Shown: piece after piece, positions 37,296 through 49,075 of the stretch
Position numbering within the stretch: the first letter of the stretch is position 1
How the letters are laid out: every line of letters begins with the position of its first letter
Assembly (NCBI GenBank): GCA_029298735.1
Contig: JANSLP010000201.1
Span: forward strand, 1 to 58,414
Length of the DNA: 58,414 bases
Reading direction: 5' to 3'
DNA from: Ophiostoma sp. CBS 140.51
Lineage: Eukaryota > Ascomycota > Sordariomycetes > Ophiostomatales > Ophiostomataceae
Made by a program: the position numbers and the translations under genes
The notes under the pieces: generated by a model
Seen by the model: only the letters and a program-made list of their open reading frames with translations
What the model was told of the DNA's origin: nothing
Database searches by the model: none

Positions 37296-39402
37296 CTAAC
37301 ACCGCAACTCAATACCGCCCTTACTGACGGTCAAGTATTTAACACCTTTGAAGGGCCTCACGCCATCACCGAGACCGCGACTCCGCTTTGTGTCAAGGAC
37401 AATACTTTCGACACGAACGCCACTCGCCAGCCAACCCTTGACGGAGAAGCTAACAGAGGCTGAGCTTGGCATCAAGATCTTATTGCGGGCAATTTTGCGG
37501 TTGGCCGCTGCTTCAGCCGGAGTCTCAACAGGAGGCAAGGGTTCCAGCGTACTAGGTGCTGCTGTTTTTAGTGCCTTCTTCTTTTTGGTTTTTGGTTTTG
37601 TTGACTGGGAGCCTGCGCCCTTGTCCTTCTTCTTTTTCTTCTTCTCCTTTTGCCGCACTTGTGTCTCTCCTTGATCTGGTTTTTGGTAGTCGTCCTGATG
37701 GGGCTCCTCGTATGTGTACTCGGCAAAGCCATAGTCGTTGTTTTGTTGCGCACCACTACCGCCACGGTTGCCGCTAGCCTCACCACCGCTAAAGTTGTCG
37801 TCATCACTGTTTTCGCTGTCGTCGCCGTCCAGATCCAGATGGCCAGACCGCTGCTGGCCCACAACAGTACAGCGAAGGCCAAAGGACGTCAGACCGTTGG
37901 CGATATCCTTGGCCGGGATGTGCCACTCGAGAACGCGGTCGCCGGGGTTGTACACAGCATCGCCGCGCGAAGGCCGGATCTCGAGCAAGTTACGCACGTC
38001 GGCGGGGAGCGGGATAGTAATGCGCACGTCTTCAAGGAGCGGTGCACCTGGTGAACCGGAATGAGGTCCACCGACGCCACGACCGCCACCGCCGCCACCG
38101 CCAGTACTTGATGGCCCGTTCGGTCGGCCAAAGGCGAATGTGCGGTTGACGCTGGCACGGACTTCAAAGTCGGCACCCACGGGGCCCAGATTCGTCTTGA
38201 CCTCGACATTGACGGGCATGCGCAGGCTGCTGTTGCTGCTCGCCGCCGAGGCGGAAAAGGAAAAGGCATCCCCGCTGCCGGCGTCAAATGGCATCAGGTC
38301 GACCTCGTAAGCGGCCAACAAAAAGCGGCCATCGGGAGGCACGAAGCTGAGCTCGCCAGGCCGCTCTTTCCAGCGAGCCAGGCGCACACAGGGGTGGAAG
38401 ACAGGCAGTTCGAGCACACGGCCCAAGTTGTGCTTCCCCGAGGGTCCCGTCAATGTGACTAGGATATCGGGCAGGCCAGAGACCTTGGCCGTAAAGGCTA
38501 TCGAGCCCTGGGCAAAGGCAGCAAGTGGACGGCCAGAGGGAGCCAAGGTCACAGATAGCGACTCGATGACGTCGCAGTACATCTCGTTGGAGGTGTGACG
38601 AACATTGGCACGGCGCCAAGGTAGTGCAGGGCCACCGGCGGCCGCGCTGGAACCGTTGCGCTGACCCAAAGAGGACGACGAGATGGAGGACATGTTGGAG
38701 GAGAGAAGGGGGTTGGGCGAAGAGGAGGACGTGGCCTGTGCAGCGGCGGATGAGAGGGCAGCGGCCGCCTTGCCGGGCAGCGTGATACTGCCCAGCAGCT
38801 TGCCGACGAGGCCCTCGACCTCGACAAGATCGTGCAGCGCATTGGGTTCTGTGGTCCCAATGGTGCCAGCATCGCACATCTCGGTCAGCAGCTGGGCGAC
38901 AACCTCATAGCTGCCCTCAATCTTGCTGGCCAACAACGGGCTCCCGAGAAACTCCTCGAGGGCATCGGCGACCCGATGTAAAAACTCGAGAGCTAGTAGA
39001 GGCTCAAGCTCGGATGATGTCGTCAGGAGGAAGAGAAGGCCAGCATGGACGATGGTAAAGACGAGTGTCGGCGGGCTCGTGTCGGAGATGTAGACGAGGC
39101 TGGCGGGCTGTTTGCGCAGCGATGCAGGGCCGCCAGCAGCAGATGCGGAGGGAGAGGAGAGCGAGGAAGAGGAAGAAGAAGCTTGTTGTTGTTGCTGCTG
39201 GCGTTGCTGGTCGAGATAGAGCGGGAGGAGCTGGACAGCCGAGAGTGGCCGCCCTGTGTAGGTGTGCGACAATATGGGGGCACTGTGTCGAGGCGAGATG
39301 TTAGCAAAGGTGGCGGAAAGGCAAATAGGGATAAGGTTGGGAGGAGTAGAGATCTCACTTGTGCTCATCGAAGATGTGCAAAGCCTCGATTGCCCCGTCC
39401 AT
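37296..39402 (-). CDS. apm3: AP-3 adaptor complex subunit mu
   Basis: Medium subunit of the AP-3 complex, which binds tyrosine-based sorting signals and sends cargo from Golgi/endosome to the vacuole. Exon 1 is 39402-39359 (44 nt) and exon 2 is 39282-37296; the 76-bp intron is GTGAGA...CACAG. The product has 676 residues and starts MDGAIEALHIFDEHNAPILS, the usual AP-3 mu N-terminus; an open frame reaching 39587 would bypass this start. The longin-like domain covers about 1-150 and the mu-homology domain starts near 233 (WRRANVRHTSNEMYCDVIE). Within the mu-homology domain, residues ~495-600 are an acidic then strongly Lys-rich low-complexity insertion, making the protein longer than typical mu subunits. 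The gene is divergent from the small gene at 39813. Confidence 0.93.
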
Positions 39403-39812
39403 GGTGGGTGGTTGTGGTGGCCGGAAAGAGCGATGGCCATGGACTTGTTAAGGTTGGAAGAAGGTAGGCGGTAGGTGGCAGGTGGCAGGAGCTCGAAATT
39501 GGATGAAAGGGCAAGTGCGATTTGTGGGTGGTGACGCGATGTCGTAGTTGGGACGGGCAGGCACGAGTCAGTCGCATGCCCCGCCAATCTGGGAAGGTAA
39601 CAATAGCTTGTGGGTCGGGTAGCGGCTGGCCTGGGCGGCTTGGCCAGAGCTGTTTACATAATACTGTGCGCTAACCTCCAGCGCTCTACGACGTACAGTG
39701 CGCCTGTCAACTTTGTATGGCAGCCAAAATTTATCAACGTCTTTTGAGATTAACGACATCTCAAAACCACAACAACAAAATACGTTGAGGCACCACAACG
39801 CAACAACTCATC
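39403..39812. promoter_or_regulatory. Divergent promoter of AP-3 mu and the DUF4536 gene
   Basis: The 410 bp lie between head-to-head genes and must hold both promoters. The sequence is A/C-rich towards the small gene (39740-39812). No strong known element or coding frame is seen. Confidence 0.55.
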
Positions 39813-40177
39813 ATGGGCAGCAGCAATATTCCCTCAGTCGCAACGCTCGATCGGCCCGAGAAGTACCAGGACCTTCTCAAGGAGGACCGCGGCGAAGACT
39901 GTCTGCCGTGTCGTGTCATTGGTGAGTTCTATTCTTCTTTTTTTAAGAAAAATAACCATACAATATGTCTTAGAACACCCTGCTAACACATCCAGGCGGC
40001 GGCGCATTCCTTGGTCTTGCTGCGTACAGCTACTTCTCTGGCATGTCCCAGCTCCAGCAGCAGCGCCAGGCCATCATCAAGAGCGGCTCCTTCTTTGGCA
40101 TGCGCAGCCGTCAGGCAGGCATTGCCGGTATCTCGCTCGGCCTGGCCTGGGCTGGCCTTTGGCGGCTGTTCAACTGA
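39813..40177 (+). CDS. Small DUF4536/DMAC1-like mitochondrial membrane protein
   Basis: Two exons (39813-39921 and 39996-40177) around a 74-bp intron with a TGCTAAC branch point encode 96 residues. The middle carries EDCLPCRVIGGGAFLGLAAY: a C-x2-C pair just before a glycine-rich hydrophobic segment. A second hydrophobic segment closes the protein. This layout matches DUF4536 proteins (yeast Dmo2; animal DMAC1, an assembly factor of the complex I distal membrane arm). A role in inner-membrane complex assembly is family inference. The exons are too short to be obvious as single frames, and the splice is supported by uninterrupted family-like sequence across the join. Confidence 0.75.
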
Positions 40178-41386
40178 GCGAAAAAGCGATTGTCGAGGCT
40201 TCAAATTTTCACGACTCGAAGACCCATGAAGAAGCTCTTACCAATCTCTCTTTATTTGAAGCGTGGACAACCAAACTCCTCTCCATCTCAGCTTGCCACA
40301 TAAAAACGAGGCTCCGATGTTACTGGGCGACAAGATCTATGAGACATTGTATAGCGGCACGGGGATATGTCAGTCTCTTATGCAGCTCTATCAAAGTCTC
40401 TCATATTCGGTCAAGTCGCGGACGTTATACGAAGATATGTCGGGCTGGAGTCGGTCCACTTCATTTAAGGTGTCGAGTGGCCAAACGCCAGGTCCACGGT
40501 AGACCCAATGTACATAACAACTCCACGTGTATATACACGATGTATAAATAGAAATGAGAAACGAATCATACAACTTTGAGGTGGGTAGCTGTTGATACAA
40601 AATGCAGTTGCTGTTGTGGTCACGTGACGATACTTTCGCTGACATCTACGCTGTCTTCGGTTGATTATCACCAGCTCAGTTCATCACAGGGCTAGATGTA
40701 TGGAACGAAAAAGTGTTTGTGGTGTCTCTTTGCTCTACTCTTTGTTATAAAGAGCAAAGAGGACGAAAATAGACAAGAGATTGATGATTAATACATTACA
40801 AGAAAAAAGGAAAGCGAAAACAAATGAAAGAAGAAAACTAGATACAAAGAAAGACCGCTATGTTTTGTTTTTGTCTTTTCTTTCCCTCCTTTTCTTCTCG
40901 TTCCCAAAACACCTCCTAGAGGCGTTTCTCGTCCAAAGAAACATACCAAGAAGGCGTGACAAGAAATAAGAAGAAACAGAGAGAAGAAAACAAGAAAAGC
41001 CCCAATACAAGCCAGAATGCATGAGCACCAACCCGCGATAAAAAAGACAAATGAAAAGAAAAGGATGGCAGAGACCTCAAACCCCAAAACCAAAGAAAAG
41101 AGCAACAAATAAGGACAAAAGAGAACAAGGACAAGAAACCAAACAGGTCATAACGCCAGATGCCTTTCTTCCTCTTATCCACCTCCGCTCTCACAAACTA
41201 CCGACGACGGATCCCAACCCAGCGCGAATTGGAGCTACGCAGTCCACGGCGACCCGATCGCGTTTGCAGCTCATCGATCTGCACAGTGGACCACACGTCG
41301 TCGGGCACTTCTTCGTCCTCTTCGTACTCTTCGACACCACCACTACCACCGCCACCAACCTCACGCTCATGGCCGCCCAGCATCCA
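40178..41386. other. Convergent intergenic region
   Basis: 3' flanks of the small membrane-protein gene and of Nup133. A perfect 10-bp palindrome GTCACGTGAC (E-box core) lies at 40619-40628. Bases 40780-41120 are purine-rich on the plus strand. The 106-codon minus frame at 40788-41108 is a Phe/Leu-rich shadow of that tract. No gene is seen. Confidence 0.5.
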
Positions 41387-44300
41387 CTAGGCACTGCGCG
41401 AGCCAAACAGCTTCCACTTGAGCCGACCCACGGCGTCGGATCCCTGCACCTCTGTCAACCGGTCCATCTCGGCCTGGACAGCACGCTCGGCGCCCTCCTT
41501 AGCCGTGCCGCACCAGTCCTCGAGCCGGCTCTTGTCAATGTACTTGCGCAGAGCCGTGTCCTCATGGCGCATGGCATCGAGCAGTTTCTCGCGGGCGGTG
41601 TCCTCCATGTGGCCAAAGCGAGAGGCCGTGGCGGGGTCGGAGGCATCCGTGTACACGCCGAGCGCCTCAGACGGCTTGATCATAGTGAAGACAACAGATG
41701 TGTCGATTTTTTCTGGCAAATGTTAGGGAACGCTTTAAATAAATATTTGCAGGTAGGGGACGGTACTCACGCTGAATGGACAAGGTGTAGATGGTGGTGT
41801 AGACGGACGTCTGGCCCAGAATAGCCGCCGTGGACTCGTCGTCCTGCAGCTGGGTGTTGTTGATCTGGGTCCAGTCGTCACGGATGAAGCAGCGGCGCCA
41901 GATCAGGCGCTGAGCCTGCCGACGGTCCTCGCCGCTCAGGCCAGCATCGGCCACGAGCAGGGCCAGGTAAAAGACGTCCTCCTCAATCAGCGTCTCTTCC
42001 TTGCGGGTGTCGATGAGCGTCAACAGGTCGATCAGTGTGAACGCATCGAGCGCCTCGTGCTTCAGCAGCCGGCTGAGACCATCCTCGAACACGTGCAGCA
42101 ACGTCTTAGGACGTTTGGGCAAGCGTGTCGCGTGGTTCTCCATGGCCAGCTGTAGCTCGGCGGCCTCGTCGACAGCCGTGGTGATCGAAGGCAGCACCCA
42201 ACTGTATAGTAGATCCTGGATCTTGATTATGTTGAGCTGGCGATCGACGCGGTCAATGTCGCCATCGTTGTGGTTATTGTTGTTTGTCGAGGCGACCTCG
42301 TTATCCGAGCCGCCAAAGGGAGCAGGAGACGACGATTTTGGCGGCGTGAGCAGGCTGTTGGCAGCGTTCAACGAGGGGCCTTGCTCGGCCAGCAGTGCCA
42401 GCTTGCCGAGACTCAGCTCAATCTTCTTGTTCCACACCATGCGTTCGCGGTCGAGGCCCAGGTTCAGCAACGTACCGGCGGCGCTCTCGACGTCCTTCTC
42501 GCGCTCCACATCATTGATCCACGAGATCTTGGCCAGCTCGGGCTTGGCCCGCAGGAACCGCGTGGCGTAACCCTTCTTGTCTCCCGGGAAGTCGAGCACA
42601 GCCTTGATGCCGTCGTCGCGCAACAGGATCTCGTACACGGCAAACGCAAACGGCTCGCCGTAGGTGTCAAAGTACTCGGCAATCCGCTGCTCCTTCTCAA
42701 GCGCCTTGGCACGCTTCTCGTTGGCGCGGAGCGTGCCGGCATCAACAGTAATGGCGTCGTTACGCAGCTTACGCACCTCCTCGACCATAATGCCAGCCAG
42801 GGCATCAATCGAGCGGTGCTTCTTGGCCACCTCAATGGCGTCGTCCCAAAGACCGTAGTTCTTGAGACGGTACACCTTGGAGTACCGATCCTCGGCATAG
42901 GCCTTGGAGCAGCGCTCACCGTACTCGCGCTCCGACTCAACGTCGCGCGTTTGCGTCCAGCGGTAGTGCTCGAGGAGGGCAAGCAGGTAGCGGTCGGTCA
43001 GGTTTGGAAGCGACTCGCGGATAGACTCAATCAGACCCGGGTCAGGCGCCGCCGCATTGTTGGCTTTGTTCGGGTAGAACTGGTCCAGCCAATTGCAGCA
43101 CAGGTCGACGAGGCGCTTGGCGTTGTTGGTGATGAAGTACGTCGATGTCCATGGCTCCGGCAAGCCGTCGTAGCCCTCGACGAGGATACCCGACTCGAGC
43201 TCCTCGCCGCCCAGGCCGTAGAACGACAGCTTGTCCTGGCGGTACTCCGTCGCCCCATTCAGAGCGCGGTAGTTGACCTCAACACCCTCGTACAAAAGGC
43301 GGGTGACGCCGCGGTCGTCCAGCAAGTGATCCCGATAGACGTATTTGATCACTTCGTAGGCCCAGGCAATAAAGAGGTCCATGCGCCAGACGTCGTTGAC
43401 AAAGAAGTGGCGAACGCGGTCGACCTCGCCAACATCGCGGTTGGGGTTCTTCTTGTCGTCCTCGTGGATGTATTCGACAATCTCCGAAATGATCGTCTTA
43501 CGGTCGGACGTCTTGCCGTCGGCACGGTCGGCCAAGAACTGCTCGTGTAACAGCCACATGTTGGTGGCCGTGAACATCTTCTCGGCGTCGGCCAGCAGCC
43601 GCCAGCGAACACGGCGGCTCAGGTCAACGTGCAGCGCGTTGAGGTGGGACATGAGGCGGTCGAGGTAGCCGGCACGCATGCGCAGGTTGCTTTCGAGCGA
43701 GGCCGGCACGCTCGGTGTGAAGGCGGTCTTGGAGCCCAGGATGTCGCGGCTCAGCTCCATGGCAGCCTCGCCAATCTCGGCGTCCGAGAAAGGCGAGTCG
43801 CGCTTGCCCTCAAAGACGAGCGGGTTGTCGTCTTTGATGCCATAGAAGACGGCCTGCTCAAGCTTGCTCTTGGCCGTAACCTCAGGCGGCTTCTCGCCAA
43901 TAAAGCGCTCGACATCGACGGTGGCGACACGCACCACACCGACACCGCGCACCATAAGAACGGCAGCCGGGTTCTTGGACTTGTGTCGGTGCACCCTAGA
44001 ACCGACAGCGCCTGAACCAGCATCGGCTGCTTCGGGCAGCAGGCTGGCAGGCTCCTCGACACCCGAACCGACAATCTCGGACATGCCGTCGTTGCGAAGA
44101 TCCACAATATCCTCAAAGGAGGGTAGCAGATAGCTAGTCTCGCCCTGGAGTTGAGAATCAGGAGTCTCCGGCGGCTGTACCAGTGATGCTATCACAACGG
44201 CGCGGTCAAACACGACGTAGGCAACCACAGCGGGCTTGGGCAGGTAGACCCGGGGGCGCTGCTCGGTCGTCTGCTGGCGGCTGACAGGGGCAGAAAGAGA

Positions 44301-45917
44301 AGTAATGGGGCGCACCATGCCGACCTGAGTGTCGTCGGCAGAGAGCAGCAGCTCGACCAGGTAGTATGGCTTTTTGCGCTTGTTGGGGAGCGAGACAAGC
44401 ACAAGGAGCTGGTGTATTGAGTCGTTGTCGTTCTCGATGGCGTTGCTCAGGCGGACAGTGTCGGTGTACTTGCGCTCGATGCCCTTGGGGACATAGGTGA
44501 AGTCGATAACCTCGAGAGCATCGCCCTCGGGGCCGTCTGCGCTGAAGTCGAACTGGCGAATGGCACCAAGAATGTCGTCGCGGGCATCAATCTCAAGGAT
44601 CGCGTCGTGGCTACCGCCGCGGTGAACCTTCCAGCCGCTAAACTTGCCCTTGGATGTGGCGGCAATGATCGAGCGCTCGCCGACGCGCAGATGAGGGCCA
44701 GCACGAACAGCCACAACATCTTCGCGGTGTGCCGAGTTCTTGAGGGCATGGCGAATACTGCCAAAGAAACCAGCAGACGACGGACCGCCGCTGGCCGTCC
44801 GCAGGAACTGAACAGAGATGGCTGGCCGGCCGTGGCCGTCGCGAACGTTCATGTAGGCAAGGCGGCCAGTACTCGTAAGAAGAATGAAGCCGGCGGGCTC
44901 TGCGTTGAGAATTTCGGTAACGTGCTCGGTCGAAGAGAGGCCGTGGATGACGTCCTCGACACCGTTCCGTTGCTGGCGCAAAAAGTCGAGCGTGGCGGCG
45001 CTGGAGATGGACTCCCAGTAGCTGACCTTACCAGTCGTGGGCATGACGACAACCAGGCCGGGCTCTTCAGATGAGGCTGCCGGTGCAACAAGGGCGCCAA
45101 GCGGTAGCGGATCGGAAACGTGTCGCGACGGGTAGGGCAGAGTGAATGTGAAGGTTTCGGGTGACGGGCTGTTGGCAGTGTAGGGCCAAACGATGGCATG
45201 GGTGTGCGTGAGAGAGACAGCATAGCCGCTGGACGAGTAGATGGTGCCATGCTGGCGGCCTAGAAGGGAGAAGTGGTTAGTTGATGTCTTGAGCTCGGTT
45301 GTGTTTGTGTAAAGTTGAGCTTACCTCCTGGGTCTGTCCGTAGTCTGTCGGGGAGCGCGGGCAGTTTGCTAACAATGTATGCATTGTTGCTAGCCTGCAG
45401 GGTGTTAGTTAGAGAACATGGGGAGGTATTAATTGGAGGGAGAAAGAAAAGAGAAAGAAAGAAAGAAAAAGGTGAAAGTTGAATCTAAGCTCAAAAACAG
45501 GAGAGCTCAAGGGAAACGTACCAAAACAACACTGCCATCGCCTTTGCTGATCCGCTCGCCAGCCTTGGTCTTCTTTGACCGCACGCTCAGTTCCTTCTTG
45601 GGAGCTGATGCGGATGTTTTGGGTGTCGAAGTCGAAGCTGAAGCTGTGGCGGCTGCGGAGCTTGCTGATCCGTTCGAGTTTTGTTGGGTGGTGTGGTTCT
45701 CGACGCCGTCGCGGCGGGCGCTCAGCATGGCAACTTTATCGGCCTTGACCTGGAACATCTCAGGCGGTACGTCGGGATTCACAAAGGTCTGCTCGGTGAG
45801 CGGGAGGCGCTGGCGCTTAGCCTTGGGCTGTTGGGCGAGGCTGTCGGAGGAGACGGGTCTTTGGCGGCGACGGCTCCGCGTGGCGGTAGCCGGGCCTCCT
45901 TCGTGCGGCGAGAACAT
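41387..45917 (-). CDS. nup133: Nucleoporin Nup133
   Basis: Scaffold nucleoporin of the Y-complex (Nup84/Nup107 complex), needed for nuclear pore assembly and mRNA export. Four exons on the minus strand (45917-45522, 45394-45325, 45259-41771, 41712-41387) join in frame into 1426 residues. All three introns have good donors (GTACGT, GTAAGC, GTGAGT) and the branch points CTAAC/CTAACAT. The N-terminus is a basic disordered segment with KRQRLPLTEQTFVNPD. The beta-propeller follows, including SYWESISSAATLDFLRQQRN. From about residue 560 the protein is an alpha-helical solenoid with the Nup133/Nup155-type C-terminal region. Exon 2 is only 70 nt. The last intron must be removed, because reading through gives an unrelated tail. 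Nup155 is the main alternative but the N-terminal segment fits Nup133 better. Confidence 0.93.
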
Positions 45918-47788
45918 GGTCGTTGCAGGTTGTCGTCGCCCGAGGAAAGGGGTTGAGGAGAGGGTGAAAAGAGGGAAAGGAAGAAGGGAGGACTACAATC
46001 GGTCGAAAGAGCGTTGGCAAATCATCGAGCAGCGTGCGTCTTGCGTCGTTTTGGGGGTCGAAATTGTCACGATGTCGTGTCGTGTCGATGGACGTCGGCG
46101 CTTAGCTGTCGCGGTCGATGCTATCGCGGGCGTCAAACGGATCGAGGGAGACGAGTCGATTGAGGCTGTCGATGGTTGACGAAAGCGACTGGTGATGGGA
46201 TGCGAAGGCCAGTTGATACGAGATGGCAGAAAAAAATACAGGCGCGAAATAAAAGGAAGGAGCGACGGAATGGTAGAGGTGCGATGGCGATAACAAAGGA
46301 AAGAGCGATGGCGTAGAGACGGCGCGCGATGCTTTCAAAGGCAGGAAGGTGGCCGACCGTTGGAAAAAGTCGTGAGGGTTGACGGTTGGGGCCTGAATGT
46401 GTATTGTGAACGATTGGGTCCCTTTTTCCCTTTTTTTTGTCTTGCTTCCTTTCTGGCCTCAGCGTGCAGATTCTCTTGTTCGTTTTTGGGCTTGTCGCTT
46501 TTTCATGCAGCCTACTATGGAGCACCGTCGAGCCAAAATGTTAGGGGCTTTGTATTTCTGGTATTTATTTTTGTATTTATTTTTATTTCAAGGCGGTCGT
46601 TCTTGCCATTCTTTCATGTTCTCCGCCTTCTTTCCTCCCCGACACTCGACGCTGATTGGCTGCCGCAGTGCTATGTTGAGCTTGGTTGCGCTGTCCACGA
46701 CAACACACAGGTGGAGACCCACACCCACCTACCTACGACGGTGAGCGAGGAGCTGCAAAGCTATTCCCTGTTCGGCCACACACGTGAGCCGCCCCACCGC
46801 CAATTGGAAGGCCGTTCTAGGCAAAACATACAGGTACAATGTGCACTGAATATGGCTCCTTCCCAGAACGTTTGGGGCGTCACACAGGATGGCCGTGAAT
46901 GGAAGACTGCCATTATTCACACCTAAATGAGGCCTCTGTGGTCACGATGAATTGGCACTTGAGGGCGCAGGTGAATTTATTGACAAAAACACATTTAAGA
47001 AAACATCAGTAGAGGTAGGTCTGTCAGTCGTTTCCTCTTTTGAAGCTTCAGATCCATTGTCCAAGCAGAATACGGCTTCAGAACCTATTGAGTGGAATGC
47101 CCAACTTGATTTCAGGGCACATTGTTGGATAGTTTTGCAGTTCCTGGAGCTTCATTATCTGACCATTGGGCATTTACGGCCTGATTTTCTCTGTGTTTTG
47201 CTGCCAACAAGAGTGCTAACCAACAGCCGGTTGCCATCTACCTTACCTCCAAAAATTAATGTCGTTGCCAGTGACATCATTTGCCGTTGAGCTTTGGCAG
47301 GTGCATTATGTCAGCACTTTGGCGGTAGTATTTTACAAGGCAAATCGAGTCGCCTTCACCACCTTTCTAATTCTGCTTCACAATGAGAACACTCCCATCT
47401 TTGCCGATTTACACATGGCGAGATGTGTTTATAAAGTTTCTTTTAAAACAACAAACGAGAGAGATTGCACACATCATGAATATATTGTGTAAAGCTTGTC
47501 ATTTGATTTATTCATTATTTACTTGTCAGCGCTTTCTTTTCTTTTTAGTAAAAAAAAAACCGTCGATACGATTTTTATTTTATTTTCCAAAAAAAAAGCG
47601 GCATAAGTTAGGGCACCATCAATATCTGCCCTACAAAAGACCGCGAAACAGTCTTATTCTTCTCGCCGTCCTCCAGCCTTCGTGATTTAATTTTCTAGTT
47701 ATTTGATAGTGGACATGAAAAATACAACCCAAAAGGTGAGGGAGTCGAAAACGTGAAAACAACGATGTTGCGGATATAAACAATTAAG
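45918..47788. other. Nup133 promoter and AT-rich boundary
   Basis: The first ~800 bp are the Nup133 upstream region. From about 46950 the sequence becomes clearly AT-rich with poly-A/T runs (47550-47600), unlike the flanking genes. No gene or complete mobile element is seen. This is where the conserved gene block gives way to accessory sequence. Confidence 0.5.
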
Positions 47789-48307
47789 GTGCAAAAGGGC
47801 ACAGAGCTCTGCATTGGGTGGATCCTCGGAGGGCGAAAAGAAGAAACTCTTTTCCAGCGCCTGGTAACACTTGGGGCCGATGTCAATGCACGCGATGAGC
47901 TTGGTCAAAGTATCCTTATATCCTTGGTCAAATGCACCCGTTGGTCTACGCCCTCACTAGGGTGGAGAGACACTTTGGAGACTATTCTCCGCCCGGCACC
48001 TGAACTGGTACATGATGCTGATGTACAAGGGGATACTCTACTGATGCATGCTGTGCGTGCCGCTGTTGGTCCCGCGGTCGGCACGGAGACCGTCCGGTGC
48101 CTTCTGTCGGCGGGTGCATCCCCTCTCGTGACAAATAATCGCGGCGAAGGTGTGTTGCACATCCTGGCAAAAGATCTCGGCACGACAGGGCTCCGTGATC
48201 CCTTCCGTGACCTTGTCAACAGCAGAGTCGATATCAATGGTCGCAATACGAGGGGCAGTTGCATACCCGTAGTTTATGATTTAGATGGAGGCTTTTTGTC
48301 AATTTGA
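47789..48307 (+). pseudogene. Ankyrin-repeat protein remnant
   Basis: The plus frame encodes about 172 residues with two or three ankyrin units: TLFQRLVTLGADVNARDELG, later DVQGDTLLMHAV, TVRCLLSAGASPLVTNNRGE and VLHILAKDL. Ankyrin repeats are protein-binding scaffolds. A stop lies shortly upstream in the same frame, with AT-rich DNA and no N-terminal domain in front. The frame ends abruptly in non-repeat residues at a TGA. I read it as the surviving piece of a larger gene (fungal ankyrin proteins are usually long, often NACHT-ankyrin). A short intact ankyrin protein or an exon of a spliced gene remains possible. Confidence 0.5.
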
Positions 48308-49075
48308 GTTGTTTTTATTATAGCAGTATCGTTGGACCTATATTATTATAAAGTGTTACAAAGGCACTTCCCAAAGGATAGAGTGTCTGCAATTTGATTA
48401 GGCTAGGGAGGGGTCTTGTTCGAATAAGAACAATGTGAAGGTGAACGGTCGATCAAAGTCAACACGTGAAGTAAGGGTGATGGGTGTGGTGATTGTATGC
48501 AATGAGGGCACAGGAATACTTCATGTAGGTTTGTATTTCAGACAATCAGTAGCGACTGAGTCTTCTATCTATGTTACTGGGAGGAAGCCTCAGTCTTATA
48601 TATCCAGCTGTGATCATTCGTGATTATTCCGTTGGGATCAGTCCTGATCATTCCGCTGAGATCATTCGAGATCATTCGTGTTGTTCCTGCATTCTGATTC
48701 GTCGTCTTGCCCCGTACGCCCTTCCTTTCCGTATGCGGGGGTTGGTGGTGTTGTCCTTGGCCCATTGTCGAGGCTGGTGGTGGCCGCGTGGGGGCCATTC
48801 CGTAACACTCGGCATTGCCCCGATTGCGCCGATCACTCCTTTATTCTCTACTACTCCATCTTCTGGTTCTTCTGTTGCAGTGGCCCTTGGTGACCTGATT
48901 ATTGCTGGCTCCTACGTGCCCAAGACGACCGCCTAGGTCCAGATGAATTCATCTCTCGGATTGAATAGACGCAGGCTAACTAATAAATGTAATGATTTTC
49001 CCGCACAATACTTGATATACATTAGAAACCTCCAGCCTTCTACTTCACTCCTCATCATTCACTTGCTACCAGCTC
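48308..49075. other. Short intergenic region with degenerate repeat
   Basis: AT-rich at both ends. It contains the GATCATTC repeat described separately. The 121-codon plus frame at 48571-48936 starts inside that repeat and has no recognisable domain, so I do not call it. The right end is the 3' flank of the monooxygenase gene. Confidence 0.45.
48612..48678 (+). repeat. Degenerate GATCATTC(G/C) tandem repeat
   Basis: The 9-mer GATCATTC(G/C) occurs at 48612-48620, 48646-48654, 48660-48668 and 48670-48678, with a variant GATCAGTCC at 48636-48644. Spacings are irregular (10-14 bp between late copies). Its role is unknown; it could be an old minisatellite. Confidence 0.6.

Noticed and set aside
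42270..43550. 426-codon open frame antisense to Nup133
   Set aside because: It mirrors the GC-rich codon bias of Nup133 on the other strand; all conserved sequence is in the Nup133 frame.
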